Shown here: piece by piece, positions 48,462-57,390 of the stretch | Layout: each line of letters begins with the position of its first letter | Numbering within the stretch: the stretch's first letter is position 1 | Assembly (NCBI RefSeq): GCF_040045035.1 | Contig: NZ_JBDZDS010000006.1 | Location: 1 to 64,000 of the forward strand | From: Pseudaminobacter sp040045035 | Lineage (GTDB): Bacteria > Pseudomonadota > Alphaproteobacteria > Rhizobiales > Rhizobiaceae | Length of the DNA stretch: 64,000 bases | Direction: 5' to 3' | Made by a program: the position numbers and the translations under genes | The notes under the pieces: model-generated | Database searches by the model: none | What the model was told of the DNA's origin: nothing | Seen by the model: only the letters and a program-made list of their open reading frames with translations

Positions 48462-48493
48462 AGACCGCCGGCCGCAGATGCGGCCGGCGGTCT
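48462..48493. terminator. Terminator between the VOC gene and clpA
   Basis: A perfect fourteen-base stem AGACCGCCGGCCGC with GCGGCCGGCGGTCT and a four-base loop sits between two convergent genes. Confidence 0.8.
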
Positions 48494-48514
48494 GTTCGTT
48501 CGCAGCAGGCTTTG

Positions 48515-50980
48515 TCAGCCCTTCCGCGGCAATTGCGGCACGAGGCTGCGCTTGGGGCCGTCCTTGCCTTTCGGCGCAGCCCTGGGCTTCTGAGCCACAA
48601 CCTTCTTGGGTCCAGCCTTCTTCGCGGCGGGCTTCCTGACGGGGGCCTTGCGCGGCTCTTCCTTCTTCGGCTTGACCGGCACCTCGTCGGCGATGGTCTC
48701 GAGCTTCAGGCCGGTCTCGCCGTCTTCCTTCGTCTCGACCGTCACGCGGACCGTGCCGCCCTTCTTGAGCTTGCCGAACAGCACCTCTTCAGCGAGCGGC
48801 TTCTTGATGTACTCCTGGATCACGCGTCCGAGCGGACGCGCACCCATGCGCTCGTCGTAGCCCTTGTCGGCCAGCCAGGCGATCGAATCGGGCGACAGAT
48901 CGAAGGTCACGCCGCGCTCGGAAAGCTGTGCCTCGAGCTGCATGACGAACTTCTGCACGACCTGATGCACAACCGGCACCGGCAGCGAGCTGAACGGGAT
49001 GATCGCATCGAGACGGTTGCGGAACTCCGGCGAGAACAGCCGGTTGATCGCCTCCATGTCGTCGCCTTCCCGCTTGGACGAACCAAAGCCGATGGCGGAC
49101 TTGGCCATGTCAGCGGCACCCGCATTGGTCGTCATGATCAGGATGACGTTGCGGAAGTCGATCTGCTTGCCGTTATGGTCGGTCAGCTTGCCGTGGTCCA
49201 TTACCTGCAACAGGATGTTGAACAGGTCCGGATGCGCCTTCTCGACCTCGTCGAGCAGCAGCACGCAGTGCGGATGCTGGTCGACACCGTCGGTCAGCAG
49301 GCCACCCTGGTCGAAGCCGACATAGCCGGGAGGCGCGCCGATCAGGCGCGACACTGTGTGGCGCTCCATGTATTCGGACATGTCGAAGCGGATCAGCTCG
49401 ACGCCCAGCGACGAGGCCAGCTGCCGCGCCACCTCGGTCTTGCCGACGCCGGTCGGACCCGAGAACAGGTAGGAGCCGATCGGCTTCTCCGGTTCGCGCA
49501 GGCCGGCGCGCGCCAGCTTGATCGCGGAGGCGAGCGCTGTGATCGCCGTGTCCTGCCCATAGACGACGCGGCGCAGCTCGCTTTCCAGATTGGCCAGCAC
49601 CTGCTCGTCGTCGGCCGAGACCGTCTTGGGCGGAATGCGCGCCATGGTGGCGATGGTAGCCTCGATCTCCTTGATGCCGATCGTCTTCTTGCGCTTGCCT
49701 TCCGGCAGCAGCATCTGCGAGGCGCCGGTCTCGTCGATCACGTCGATCGCCTTGTCCGGCAGCTTGCGGTCGTTGATGTAGCGCGCCGACAGCTCCACCG
49801 CCGCCTTGATGGCTTCGTTGGTGTACTTCACCCTGTGGAACTGCTCATAGTAGGGCTTCAGGCCCTTCATGATCTCGATTGCGTCGTCGACCGTCGGCTC
49901 CTTCACGTCGATCTTCTGGAAGCGCCGCACCAGCGCGCGGTCCTTCTCGAAGAACTGGCGGAATTCCTTGTAGGTGGTTGAGCCGATGCAGCGAATCGCA
50001 CCGGACGACAGCGCAGGCTTCAGCAGGTTCGACGCATCCATCGCGCCGCCGGAAGTGGCGCCGGCGCCGATCACGGTGTGGATCTCGTCGATGAACAGGA
50101 CCGCGCCCTGATACTCCTCGAGTTCCTTGACCACCTGCTTCAGGCGCTCTTCGAAATCGCCGCGATACCGCGTGCCCGCCAGGAGCGTGCCCATGTCGAG
50201 CGCAAAGATCGTCGCATCGGCCAGAACGTCGGGAACGTCGCCCTCGACGATGCGTTTGGCCAAGCCCTCGGCAATCGCAGTCTTCCCCACGCCGGGATCA
50301 CCGACATAGAGCGGGTTGTTCTTCGAACGCCGGCACAGCACCTGGATGGTGCGGTTGATCTCGGCCTCGCGACCGATCAGCGGATCGATCTTGCCGGCGC
50401 GCGCCTTCTTGTTGAGGTCGACGCAATAGGCGGTCAGCGCATCCTGCTGCTTCTTCTTGCCGCTTTCCTCCGACGAATCGCCAGTCGAGCCGGATTGATC
50501 CTCCTCGGCGCCGCGCGGTGTCCGCGTCTCGCTGGCCCCCGGCCGCTTTGCGATGCCGTGGCTGATGTAGTTGACCGCGTCGTAACGGGTCATCTGCTGT
50601 TCCTGCAGGAAATAGGCCGCGTGGCTCTCGCGCTCGGCAAAGATCGCGACGAGCACGTTGGCCCCAGACACCTCGTCGCGGCCCGACGACTGCACATGAA
50701 TCACGGCGCGCTGGATGACGCGCTGGAAGCCCGCAGTAGGCTTGGAATCCTCGTCATAACCGGTGACGAGATTGTCGAGTTCGGTATCGATATAGTTGAG
50801 AACCGTCTGTCTCAGTTCGTTGAGATCGACGTTGCAGGCGCGCATCACCGCCGCTGCCTCGGCGTCGTCGATCAGAGCCAGCAAGAGATGTTCGAGCGTG
50901 GCATATTCATGGTGACGCTCGTTGGCAAAGGTCAGCGCTTGATGAAGCGCCTTTTCCAAGCCCTGTGAGAAAGCCGGCAT
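48515..50980 (-). CDS. clpA: ATP-dependent Clp protease ATP-binding subunit ClpA
   Basis: Hexameric unfoldase that feeds N-degron and other substrates to ClpP, with ClpS as adaptor. The 821 residues have an N-terminal repeat domain (1-145), AAA1 with GDPGVGKTAIAEGLA and DE-box LFIDEIHTVIG, and AAA2 with GPTGVGKTEVARQLA and LLLDEVEKAHPD. The ClpP-docking loop contains IGFGSSKREG. After about residue 765 a basic tail rich in Lys, Pro and Ala (VRKPAAKKAGPKK and similar) extends beyond the E. coli protein (758 residues). It follows clpS by eight bases. Confidence 0.96.
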   Translation of the reverse strand: MPAFSQGLEKALHQALTFANERHHEYATLEHLLLALIDDAEAAAVMRACNVDLNELRQTVLNYIDTELDNLVTGYDEDSKPTAGFQRVIQRAVIHVQSSGRDEVSGANVLVAIFAERESHAAYFLQEQQMTRYDAVNYISHGIAKRPGASETRTPRGAEEDQSGSTGDSSEESGKKKQQDALTAYCVDLNKKARAGKIDPLIGREAEINRTIQVLCRRSKNNPLYVGDPGVGKTAIAEGLAKRIVEGDVPDVLADATIFALDMGTLLAGTRYRGDFEERLKQVVKELEEYQGAVLFIDEIHTVIGAGATSGGAMDASNLLKPALSSGAIRCIGSTTYKEFRQFFEKDRALVRRFQKIDVKEPTVDDAIEIMKGLKPYYEQFHRVKYTNEAIKAAVELSARYINDRKLPDKAIDVIDETGASQMLLPEGKRKKTIGIKEIEATIATMARIPPKTVSADDEQVLANLESELRRVVYGQDTAITALASAIKLARAGLREPEKPIGSYLFSGPTGVGKTEVARQLASSLGVELIRFDMSEYMERHTVSRLIGAPPGYVGFDQGGLLTDGVDQHPHCVLLLDEVEKAHPDLFNILLQVMDHGKLTDHNGKQIDFRNVILIMTTNAGAADMAKSAIGFGSSKREGDDMEAINRLFSPEFRNRLDAIIPFSSLPVPVVHQVVQKFVMQLEAQLSERGVTFDLSPDSIAWLADKGYDERMGARPLGRVIQEYIKKPLAEEVLFGKLKKGGTVRVTVETKEDGETGLKLETIADEVPVKPKKEEPRKAPVRKPAAKKAGPKKVVAQKPRAAPKGKDGPKRSLVPQLPRKG

Positions 50981-50988
50981 TCAAAACC

Positions 50989-51318
50989 TCATTTCTTCTC
51001 CATCACGCATTGCAGCGGATGTTGATTCTGGCGGGCAAAATCCATGACCTGGGACACTTTCGTCTCGGCCACTTCGAACGTATAGACTCCACACTCGCCC
51101 ACGCCATGATTGTGAACATGCAGCATGATGCGTGTGGCGGTTTCACGATCCTTTTGAAAAAAACGCTCCAAAATATGGATCACGAACTCCATCGGCGTGT
51201 AGTCGTCATTGAGGATCAGAACCCGATATAGGCTGGGCTTCTTGGTCTTGGTTTTCGTACGCGTTATGACCGCAGTCCCCCGACTGGGGTTGCCGCTCCC
51301 ATCTCCGCTATTCTGCAT
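50989..51318 (-). CDS. clpS: ATP-dependent Clp protease adaptor ClpS
   Basis: Binds N-degron substrates and hands them to ClpA. With the start at MQNSGDGSGNPSRG the protein has 109 residues. The core SLYRVLILNDDYTPMEFVIH, HVHNHGVGECGVYTFEVAETK and QHPLQCVMEKK includes the substrate-binding Asp and the His region. Several upstream in-frame starts exist, the farthest a GTG at base 51459; family length favours this one. Confidence 0.93.
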   Translation of the reverse strand: MQNSGDGSGNPSRGTAVITRTKTKTKKPSLYRVLILNDDYTPMEFVIHILERFFQKDRETATRIMLHVHNHGVGECGVYTFEVAETKVSQVMDFARQNQHPLQCVMEKK

Positions 51319-51512
51319 ATGCGCCATTCGTACTGTCATGGCGCCCCCAACGCTCGTCACCAGTTTCATGCCTTTCACGGGATCCTCACCCGAACCCGAA
51401 TGTAGGTAATCGTTCAGAGATTTTAAGCTCTTCTTCGGTGCTGACAATACGGTTGCCACCCAAGAGAGGGATTTCTCCCATTCGTGAACCGGCGACCCGA
51501 TGTCGCGACGCG

Positions 51513-51542
51513 AAAAACCCGACCGCGCTGCGCGGCCGGGTT
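51513..51542 (-). terminator. Terminator of the phasin gene
   Basis: A twelve-base stem with one mismatch (AACCCGACCGCG with CGCGGCCGGGTT) and a T-run on the minus strand, 40 bases beyond the stop. Confidence 0.8.
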
Positions 51543-51582
51543 CAAGGCGGGGCCCAAAACCCCGAAAACACTCGTGGCTGAG

Positions 51583-51912
51583 CTATTTTGCCTTGGCCAC
51601 GACGTTCTCAAACGGCTTGTAGGCTTCCTTGGCCAGGTCCGCATAAAGTTCGCCAAGCCTGGTAGCTTCCGCCACGAACCCTTCATAGGTCTGCTTGGCA
51701 TAGTCGCTCTGGATCTCGAGCGCCTTCTCCAAGGAGCCGGACGACATCACCTGCTCCAGGGCTGCAGTCCCGGTCTCGAACGAGCGCTTGGTGTATTCCC
51801 CCGCCTCGACGGCGATGGCTTGGGCGCTCTTGGAGACCGCTGCGAAGCTTTTCAGCCCGCGATCCACGAATTCCTTGCTGAACTTGTTGGCTTCCTCGAA
51901 CGACTGCAACAT
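51583..51912 (-). CDS. Phasin family protein
   Basis: Small helical protein that coats polyhydroxyalkanoate granules. The 109 residues are entirely amphipathic helix in pattern, with FEEANKFSKEFVDRGLKSF, QAIAVEAGEYTKRSFETGTAALEQVM and LEKALEIQSDYAKQTYEGFVAEATRLGE matching phasin_2. Residues after 95 (YKPFENVVAKAK) end the protein in a basic tail. It stands alone between a terminator and the divergent carboxypeptidase gene. Some such proteins serve other granule or membrane roles. Confidence 0.92.
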   Translation of the reverse strand: MLQSFEEANKFSKEFVDRGLKSFAAVSKSAQAIAVEAGEYTKRSFETGTAALEQVMSSGSLEKALEIQSDYAKQTYEGFVAEATRLGELYADLAKEAYKPFENVVAKAK

Positions 51913-52193
51913 CTGCGCATCCCTTTCGACGTTTCGGTGGCCGTTGATGGTCTCGGCGCGTTATTTTGCGTCATGGTCAATTTATTGTGCACTGCACAAC
52001 AAGTCAATGCGTCGCATCTACCGCCAGCGACGCTGGCCTTGTCGGGAAAACTAAATTCTTTCTAAAACGCCGCCGAAAAGATGAACGTTGCAGTTACCAT
52101 AAACGGATTGGTAACGCTGCCGCCCTAGTGTGCCCGAAAGTGAGGCAGGAGCCTTTGCCGCCTCGGGTGCAACAAAAATCAAAGGGTGTAACA

Positions 52194-53612
52194 GTGCGTC
52201 AAGCGTTTGCCGGCTTCGCCTTCACGCAGATATTCTCTGCGAAATCAGCGATTGCAGGCCTCCTCGCCATAGCCATGAGCGTCGTAGCCGCAAGTACGGC
52301 CGTCGCCCAGGCAGCCAAGCAGAATTCCAAGTACGCCGCCTTCGTGATCGATGCCAACACGGGCAAGGTCCTATTTTCGGCGAATGCGGATTCGCGCCGC
52401 TATCCAGCTTCGCTCACCAAGATGATGACCCTGTACCTCACCTTCGAGGCACTTTCGCGCGGCAAGATCACGAAGCAGACGTTGGTGCCCTTTTCGGCCC
52501 ACGCTTCCGCCGAACCGCCGACCAAGATCGGTGTGCGCGCAGGCGGCTCAGTGACGGTCGAGACCGCGATCCTGTCGCTGGTGACCAAGTCCGCCAACGA
52601 CGCCTCCACCGCCCTTGGCGAGATGCTCGGCGGCTCCGAGGAGAATTTCGCCCGCATGATGACGGCCAAGGCACGCTCGCTGGGCATGTCCGGCACCGTG
52701 TTCCGCAACGCCAACGGCTTGCCCAACAGCGCACAGTTCACCACCGCGCGCGACATGGCCACCCTCGGCCTCGCTCTGCGCGAGCACTATCCGCAGTATT
52801 ACGGCTATTTCTCCACGCCGTCCTTTACCTATGGCCGCCAGCGCATGCCCAACCACAACCGCCTGCTCGGGCGCATCAAGGGCGTCGACGGCATCAAGAC
52901 GGGCTTCACCAACGCATCCGGCTTCAATCTCGTGTCGTCGGTTACGGACGGCAACCGCCGTATCGTCGCCGTCGTCATGGGTGGCGCCAGCGGTGCCAGC
53001 CGCGACAACCACATGGCCGACCTGATCATGAAATACCTGCCCAGCGCCTCCAACAGCGGCAAGGGTGCTCCGCTGGTCGCAAGAGCCGGCGGCTCGAACT
53101 TCGACGCCGTCGACAAGGTTGCGGCACTGCCTAAGCAGGCAGCACCCACCCCCGACACGCGCCCCGCTGCCGACGTCACTGTTGCATCTGTCGACGACGC
53201 TCCGGCAGCGCCGGTTCGCAAGGCCAAGGCCGCGCCTACTCCGGAAGAAGTCCCCGCCCCGACCCTGCAGGCCTACGCAGAGCCTACGTCGCGCCCGCAG
53301 GCCGCCCTCGAAGCAGCAGTCGCCAAGCCGCAAGTCGACCCCATCAAGACGGCGTCCGTCGCCGCATCGGGATGGGTGGTGCAGATCGCTTCCTCGCCTA
53401 GCCGCGCCGAGGCCGAGTCGATCCTCGACAAGACCAGCAAGCAGGCGCCGGGCGTGCTCCGCAAGGCCTCCGGCTTCACCGTGCCATTCGAGAAGGGCGG
53501 CGTGACCTATCACCGCGCACGCTTCGGCGGCTTCGGCTCCAAGGTCGCGGCGTGGGATGCTTGCGCGGCACTGAAGAAGCAAAAGATCAGCTGTTACGCC
53601 ATCCAGAACTAG
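52194..53612 (+). CDS. D-alanyl-D-alanine carboxypeptidase (S11) with SPOR domain
   Basis: Penicillin-binding protein 5/6-type enzyme that trims the terminal D-Ala of peptidoglycan peptides. The GTG start, with AAAGGG before it, gives 472 residues and an N-terminal leader (SAIAGLLAIAMSVVAASTAVAQ). Catalytic motifs are PASLTK, TKSANDAS and GIKTG. A Pro/Ala-rich linker (about 320-395) leads to a SPOR domain, GWVVQIASSPSRAEAESIL to the end, which would bring it to denuded septal peptidoglycan. The frame is open 76 codons upstream but unlike the family. Confidence 0.93.
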   Translation: MRQAFAGFAFTQIFSAKSAIAGLLAIAMSVVAASTAVAQAAKQNSKYAAFVIDANTGKVLFSANADSRRYPASLTKMMTLYLTFEALSRGKITKQTLVPFSAHASAEPPTKIGVRAGGSVTVETAILSLVTKSANDASTALGEMLGGSEENFARMMTAKARSLGMSGTVFRNANGLPNSAQFTTARDMATLGLALREHYPQYYGYFSTPSFTYGRQRMPNHNRLLGRIKGVDGIKTGFTNASGFNLVSSVTDGNRRIVAVVMGGASGASRDNHMADLIMKYLPSASNSGKGAPLVARAGGSNFDAVDKVAALPKQAAPTPDTRPAADVTVASVDDAPAAPVRKAKAAPTPEEVPAPTLQAYAEPTSRPQAALEAAVAKPQVDPIKTASVAASGWVVQIASSPSRAEAESILDKTSKQAPGVLRKASGFTVPFEKGGVTYHRARFGGFGSKVAAWDACAALKKQKISCYAIQN

Positions 53613-53665
53613 TCACCTGCAACAGAAACCCTCCCGGTGGTAGCCGTGTCGAAGGAGTCCTAATC

Positions 53666-53935
53666 GTGATTGGTGAGCAAAACGTCCTCGGCTTCATTGA
53701 TCCGCGCCGCCAGGAAAAGCGCCCCTCCGACATCGGAATGCAGGCGCTGCATCAGGCATCGATGCGCCTTGCCGACATCCGACCCGGAGCCCCTCGCTTC
53801 AAGACAAAGGATCTTGTGGGCCTCCTCCTCAGCCACGGCGCCAGAACCTGGCGAAGCACCATGCCGCTCGCGACGATTCGCCTCCGCGTCGTGGCACCAG
53901 ACGGGAACCCGGCCATCAGGATACGTCTCTCGTAA
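53666..53935 (+). CDS. Hypothetical small protein
   Basis: No family recognised. The 89-residue product begins at a GTG with GAAGGAG seven bases before it and reads VIGEQNVLGFIDPRRQEKRP; codon third positions are mostly G or C, as in neighbouring genes. It is basic, without signal peptide or membrane segment. It lies 53 bases after the carboxypeptidase gene in the same direction. Bases 53936-54086 that follow have no convincing gene. The call rests on start signal and codon use only. Confidence 0.45.
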   Translation: MIGEQNVLGFIDPRRQEKRPSDIGMQALHQASMRLADIRPGAPRFKTKDLVGLLLSHGARTWRSTMPLATIRLRVVAPDGNPAIRIRLS

Positions 53936-54086
53936 CTGGCGGTCTTGAGGGTCGTCTCAGAGTTTTAAGCTAAGTTCCATCGACTCGCATAAGGCTGACG
54001 CTTGACCTGTGCCAGCCTTTCGTTTGCGTGCAAACATGAGCGTTAGAGATGGCCTGGTCAGGCCGGACGCAGCCCCGTGACCGCGG

Positions 54087-54524
54087 CTACAGAAGCCCCA
54101 GGTCGGCAAGCTCCTGCCTGAGCTTAGGCGGCATTTCCGCCAGGCCGGCGTGGCCTGCACCGAGGTCGGCCGGAGCATCCTGCACCTTCAGGTAGCGCCA
54201 GCCCTGGAAAGCGCGGCGCGGCTGCCAATCGGTACGCGTCACCACCGGGTCGAGCACGAGGTGGCAGCGCGAAATCCCCTCATCGTCGACGAAGGGCCGG
54301 ACATCCAGCAGCCGCTGGCGGCACTGAACGCTACCCTTGATCACCCAATAGAGCGAGCCGCCGTCGAGGAGTTCGTCGCGGCGCGTCGGAACCATCCGGG
54401 TCGTGTGATATTGCTCCACCGGCTCGCCTGCGCGGCGACGCTCATCGAGCCGGAAGGAAATCCACTCTTCCAGATCCTCGACGCTGTCGCAGCCGACGCA
54501 GAGTTTTATGAGGTTCAGGGCCAT
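54087..54524 (-). CDS. DUF1489 family protein
   Basis: A 145-residue protein of an alphaproteobacteria-specific family of unknown role. The start MALNLIKLCVGCDSVEDLEEW is characteristic, followed by HTTRMVPTRRDELLDGGSLYWVIKG, RCHLVLDPVVTRTDWQPRRAFQGWRYL and a C-terminal DLGLL. Expected to be cytoplasmic. Confidence 0.9.
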   Translation of the reverse strand: MALNLIKLCVGCDSVEDLEEWISFRLDERRRAGEPVEQYHTTRMVPTRRDELLDGGSLYWVIKGSVQCRQRLLDVRPFVDDEGISRCHLVLDPVVTRTDWQPRRAFQGWRYLKVQDAPADLGAGHAGLAEMPPKLRQELADLGLL

Positions 54525-54557
54525 GGCTGAAGGTTTAGCGCGGGCGGTGTCCGGGTC

Positions 54558-54601
54558 AACGCGCTGGGCCGGTTGTCCACAGAGCCGGCCGCCAGCGCGT
54601 T
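54558..54601 (-). terminator. Hairpin after sdaA
   Basis: AACGCGCTGG pairs with CCAGCGCGTT, extended inward by CCGG with CCGG, 15 bases beyond the sdaA stop. No T-run follows on the minus strand. Confidence 0.6.
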
Positions 54602-54616
54602 CTCAGGCGTGGCAGT

Positions 54617-56017
54617 TCAGCACTCCACGACGTTGACGGCAAGACCGCCCAGGCTGGTTTCCTTGTAGCGTTCGTTCATGTCCATGCCGGTCTGGCGCAT
54701 GGTTTCGATCGCCGCGTCGAGCGGCACGAAATGCGTGCCGTCGCCCTTGATCGCCAGCGACGCCGCCGTGACCGCCTTGACCGCACCCAGCGCGTTGCGC
54801 TCGATGCAAGGCACCTGGACGAGGCCGCCGACCGGATCGCAGGTCATGCCGAGATGGTGCTCGAGCGCGATCTCGGCCGCATTCTCCACCTGTTCGGGCG
54901 TGCCACCCATGACCGCGCACAAGCCTGCCGCCGCCATGGCCGAAGCCGAGCCCACCTCGCCCTGGCAGCCGACCTCGGCGCCTGAAATTGAAGCGTTGGT
55001 CTTGATGATGCCGCCCACGGCCGCAGCCGACAGCAGGAAGTCGCGGATGCTGACCTGATCGGCCTCGGGGTGGAAATGCAGCCAATAGCGCAGCACTGCG
55101 GGCAACGTGCCTGCCGCACCGTTGGTGGGTGCCGTGACAACGCGGCCGCCAGCCGCGTTCTCCTCGTTGACCGCCATGGCATAGACCGAGAGCCAGTCGT
55201 TGGCCAGCAGCGGGTTCGGCTTGTTCCGGCGCCAGTCTTCCTGCAGCTTGTCGTGCAGTTGGCGGGCGCGGCGGCGCACTTTGAGCCCGCCCGGCATGAT
55301 GCCGTCCTGCGACAGGCCGCGATCGATGCAGCCCTTCATCGCGCCCCAGATGCGGTCCAGGCCGGCGTCGAGCTCGTCGCGCGACATATGCCGCTCCTCA
55401 TTGGCCCGCTTCATCTCGGCGATCGACAGGCCGCTCTCCGCCGCCATCGCCAGCATCTCGACCGCGTTTCGGAAAGGATATGGCACCTGGACGCTCGAAG
55501 GCGTTTCGCCGTGCGACTTGAGACGCTGCAACTCCTCTTCCGACACCACGAAGCCGCCGCCGATCGAATAATAGATGCGCTTCAGCAGCAGCTGGTCGTC
55601 GCCGTCATAGGCGTAGAACGCCATGCCGTTGGCGTGTCCGAGAAGCGGCGTCTTCTTGTCCAGCACAAGGTCGACGGCCGGATCGAAGCGGTAGGACGGA
55701 TGACCCGGAGGCGTGACCCGCTTCTCAAGCGTGATCTTGTCGATGACAGAGTCGGAGTGGTCCGGATCGACGGTTGTCGGGATCAGGCCGGTCAGGCCCA
55801 GGATAACAGCCCGGTCCGTGCCATGACCTACGCCGGTATAGGCAAGCGAACCGTGCAGGCTGGCCGCAAGGCGATCGACTTTCGCATTCGCAGGGCGCGG
55901 CCAATCATTGCCCAGGATTTCTTCGAGAAAGCGGGATGCCGCTGTCATCGGGCCCATGGTGTGGGAACTCGAAGGGCCAATGCCAATCTTAAAAAGGTCG
56001 AAAACCGACAGGAACAC
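54617..56017 (-). CDS. sdaA: L-serine ammonia-lyase (iron-sulfur)
   Basis: Deaminates L-serine to pyruvate with a [4Fe-4S] cluster. The single-chain enzyme has 466 residues from a GTG at FLSVFDLFKIGIGPSSSHT; another GTG 12 codons upstream has a better AAGGG site and is possible. The N-terminal beta domain (to about 170) is followed by the alpha domain. Cluster cysteines are visible in GCQGEVGSA and in MTCDPVGGLVQVPCIERNA. It is preceded on the same strand by a small membrane protein gene with its own terminator. Confidence 0.95.
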   Translation of the reverse strand: MFLSVFDLFKIGIGPSSSHTMGPMTAASRFLEEILGNDWPRPANAKVDRLAASLHGSLAYTGVGHGTDRAVILGLTGLIPTTVDPDHSDSVIDKITLEKRVTPPGHPSYRFDPAVDLVLDKKTPLLGHANGMAFYAYDGDDQLLLKRIYYSIGGGFVVSEEELQRLKSHGETPSSVQVPYPFRNAVEMLAMAAESGLSIAEMKRANEERHMSRDELDAGLDRIWGAMKGCIDRGLSQDGIMPGGLKVRRRARQLHDKLQEDWRRNKPNPLLANDWLSVYAMAVNEENAAGGRVVTAPTNGAAGTLPAVLRYWLHFHPEADQVSIRDFLLSAAAVGGIIKTNASISGAEVGCQGEVGSASAMAAAGLCAVMGGTPEQVENAAEIALEHHLGMTCDPVGGLVQVPCIERNALGAVKAVTAASLAIKGDGTHFVPLDAAIETMRQTGMDMNERYKETSLGGLAVNVVEC

Positions 56018-56162
56018 GAGCGGCAGATCTCCATGGACGGACAGGAAGGGCACGTGCCCTTGCCGGAACAGTATTAGGATGTTTGTTCGCCTTTGTCAGG
56101 CGAAGCTTGGCGCTTCCCGACCTCGGCTGCTTCGCCAACGACATGGAAGGGGCAAGCCCAAA

Positions 56163-56191
56163 AGAAAAGAGACGCGAAAGCCGCGTCTCTT
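56163..56191 (-). terminator. Terminator of the small membrane protein gene
   Basis: A ten-base stem AAGAGACGCG with CGCGTCTCTT and five-base loop, followed on the minus strand by TTTTCTTTTG. It lies 30 bases beyond the 42-codon frame, supporting that frame as a real transcript. Confidence 0.75.
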
Positions 56192-56218
56192 CTCAAACCT
56201 CGTTGCCAATCCCTCGAT

Positions 56219-56347
56219 TTATCCTCCCGCGAGGACAGCGACCTTGTCGGCGCCGCTCACAAGCCAGGCAAGAAGGATGATACCGGCAAATCCAATCACT
56301 GCCTTGGCGGTCAAGCCCCAGCAGGATTTCTGAACGCTTTCGTCCAT
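56219..56347 (-). CDS. Small single-pass membrane protein (42 residues)
   Basis: Not recognised as a named family. The frame begins MDESVQKSCWGLTAKAVIGF and continues into one hydrophobic helix, FAGIILLAWLV, then SGADKVAVLAGG. A start codon, sensible hydrophobic segment and a strong terminator just after it argue for a real gene, although the ribosome site is weak. The product should sit in the inner membrane. It is transcribed in the direction of sdaA but separated from it by the terminator. Confidence 0.55.
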   Translation of the reverse strand: MDESVQKSCWGLTAKAVIGFAGIILLAWLVSGADKVAVLAGG

Positions 56348-56631
56348 GATGTCTTTTTTCAATCCCCAAGAACCGGTGCGGACGTGATTCGAAAGACGCC
56401 TCTACCACCTCATAGAGGCGCCATGGATATCCCGTTGCGCGCACATCCGCAACCGCAAAAGAGGCGAAAGCATGGCAAGTCCTGCATGGCAGCCATGCAC
56501 GCACTACCTGCAATTTGTGCAAAATCAATCATTTGATTTCGGCTTCGCGTAAAGGAGTCGGTAAGCGCTGCGTCCGAACTGTGGCGTGACCGACTGATGT
56601 CCGGCTTTCACCGACCTGTGCCGGCCGTGAT

Positions 56632-57390
56632 ATGGTTTCGGGTATGCTCGATTCTCTTTCGCTGACATTTTGCGACCTGGCGGCAGTCGCCTATTTCCTC
56701 GCTGTCTGGCTGGTGCACTCTCTTGCCTCCGACGGCAGGCTTGTCCGCCGCGTCTCGCTGACCTTGGCGATGAATGCGCAGCGCGCAGCCTGGATGCAGA
56801 CGATGGCGCGACGGGAACTGCGCATGATCGACACCAACATCATGGTCGGGCTGCAGCAGGGCACTGCGTTCTTCGCCTCAAGTTCGCTGATCGCGGTTGG
56901 CGGCTGCTTCGCCCTGCTCGGCGCGTCGGATCACGTGCTCTCAGTGCTGTCCGACCTGCCGTTGGCCGGCGGCATCTCAAGACCATCCTTCGAGGTGAAA
57001 ATCCTCGGGCTGATCATGATCCTGGCATTCGCGTTCTTCAAGTTCGGCTGGTCGTACCGTCTGTTCAACTACTGCTCCATTCTGGTGGGCGCAGTGCCGA
57101 TGGCGCATGAAGATGGGTTCCACAGCCATGCCCTGCAGGCTGCGGTACGCCGCGCCACTCAGATGAACATCCTGGCCGGCAAGCATTTCAACTCCGGCTT
57201 GCGCGCTATCTTCTTTTCGCTCGGCTATCTCGGCTGGTTCGTTAACCCGGCCGTATTCGTTGTCACGACCACTATCCTGTTCGCGGTCCTGCTGCGTCGA
57301 CAGTTCTTCTCAGCGGCCCGTTTGGCGGTGCTGGAGCCGGATCAGACCGGACCTGGAAAGGGCGAGTCGATCCGCCCGGAAAGCCAGTAG
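56632..57390 (+). CDS. DUF599 family membrane protein
   Basis: A 252-residue integral membrane protein of a family with no known function. The features are a first helix with FCDLAAVAYFLAVWLVHS, the MNAQRAAWMQTMARRELRMIDTNIMVGLQQGTAFFASSSLI stretch, KFGWSYRLFNYCSILVGAVP, and a late helix near FFSLGYLGWFVNP. An ATG four codons later is an alternative start. Its 3' end overlaps the convergent ydcF-like gene by 49 bases. Confidence 0.88.
   Translation: MVSGMLDSLSLTFCDLAAVAYFLAVWLVHSLASDGRLVRRVSLTLAMNAQRAAWMQTMARRELRMIDTNIMVGLQQGTAFFASSSLIAVGGCFALLGASDHVLSVLSDLPLAGGISRPSFEVKILGLIMILAFAFFKFGWSYRLFNYCSILVGAVPMAHEDGFHSHALQAAVRRATQMNILAGKHFNSGLRAIFFSLGYLGWFVNPAVFVVTTTILFAVLLRRQFFSAARLAVLEPDQTGPGKGESIRPESQ

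Noticed and set aside
53957..54178. A 73-codon minus-strand frame overlapping the end of the DUF1489 gene
   Set aside because: It has no family resemblance and overlaps a conserved gene in another frame.
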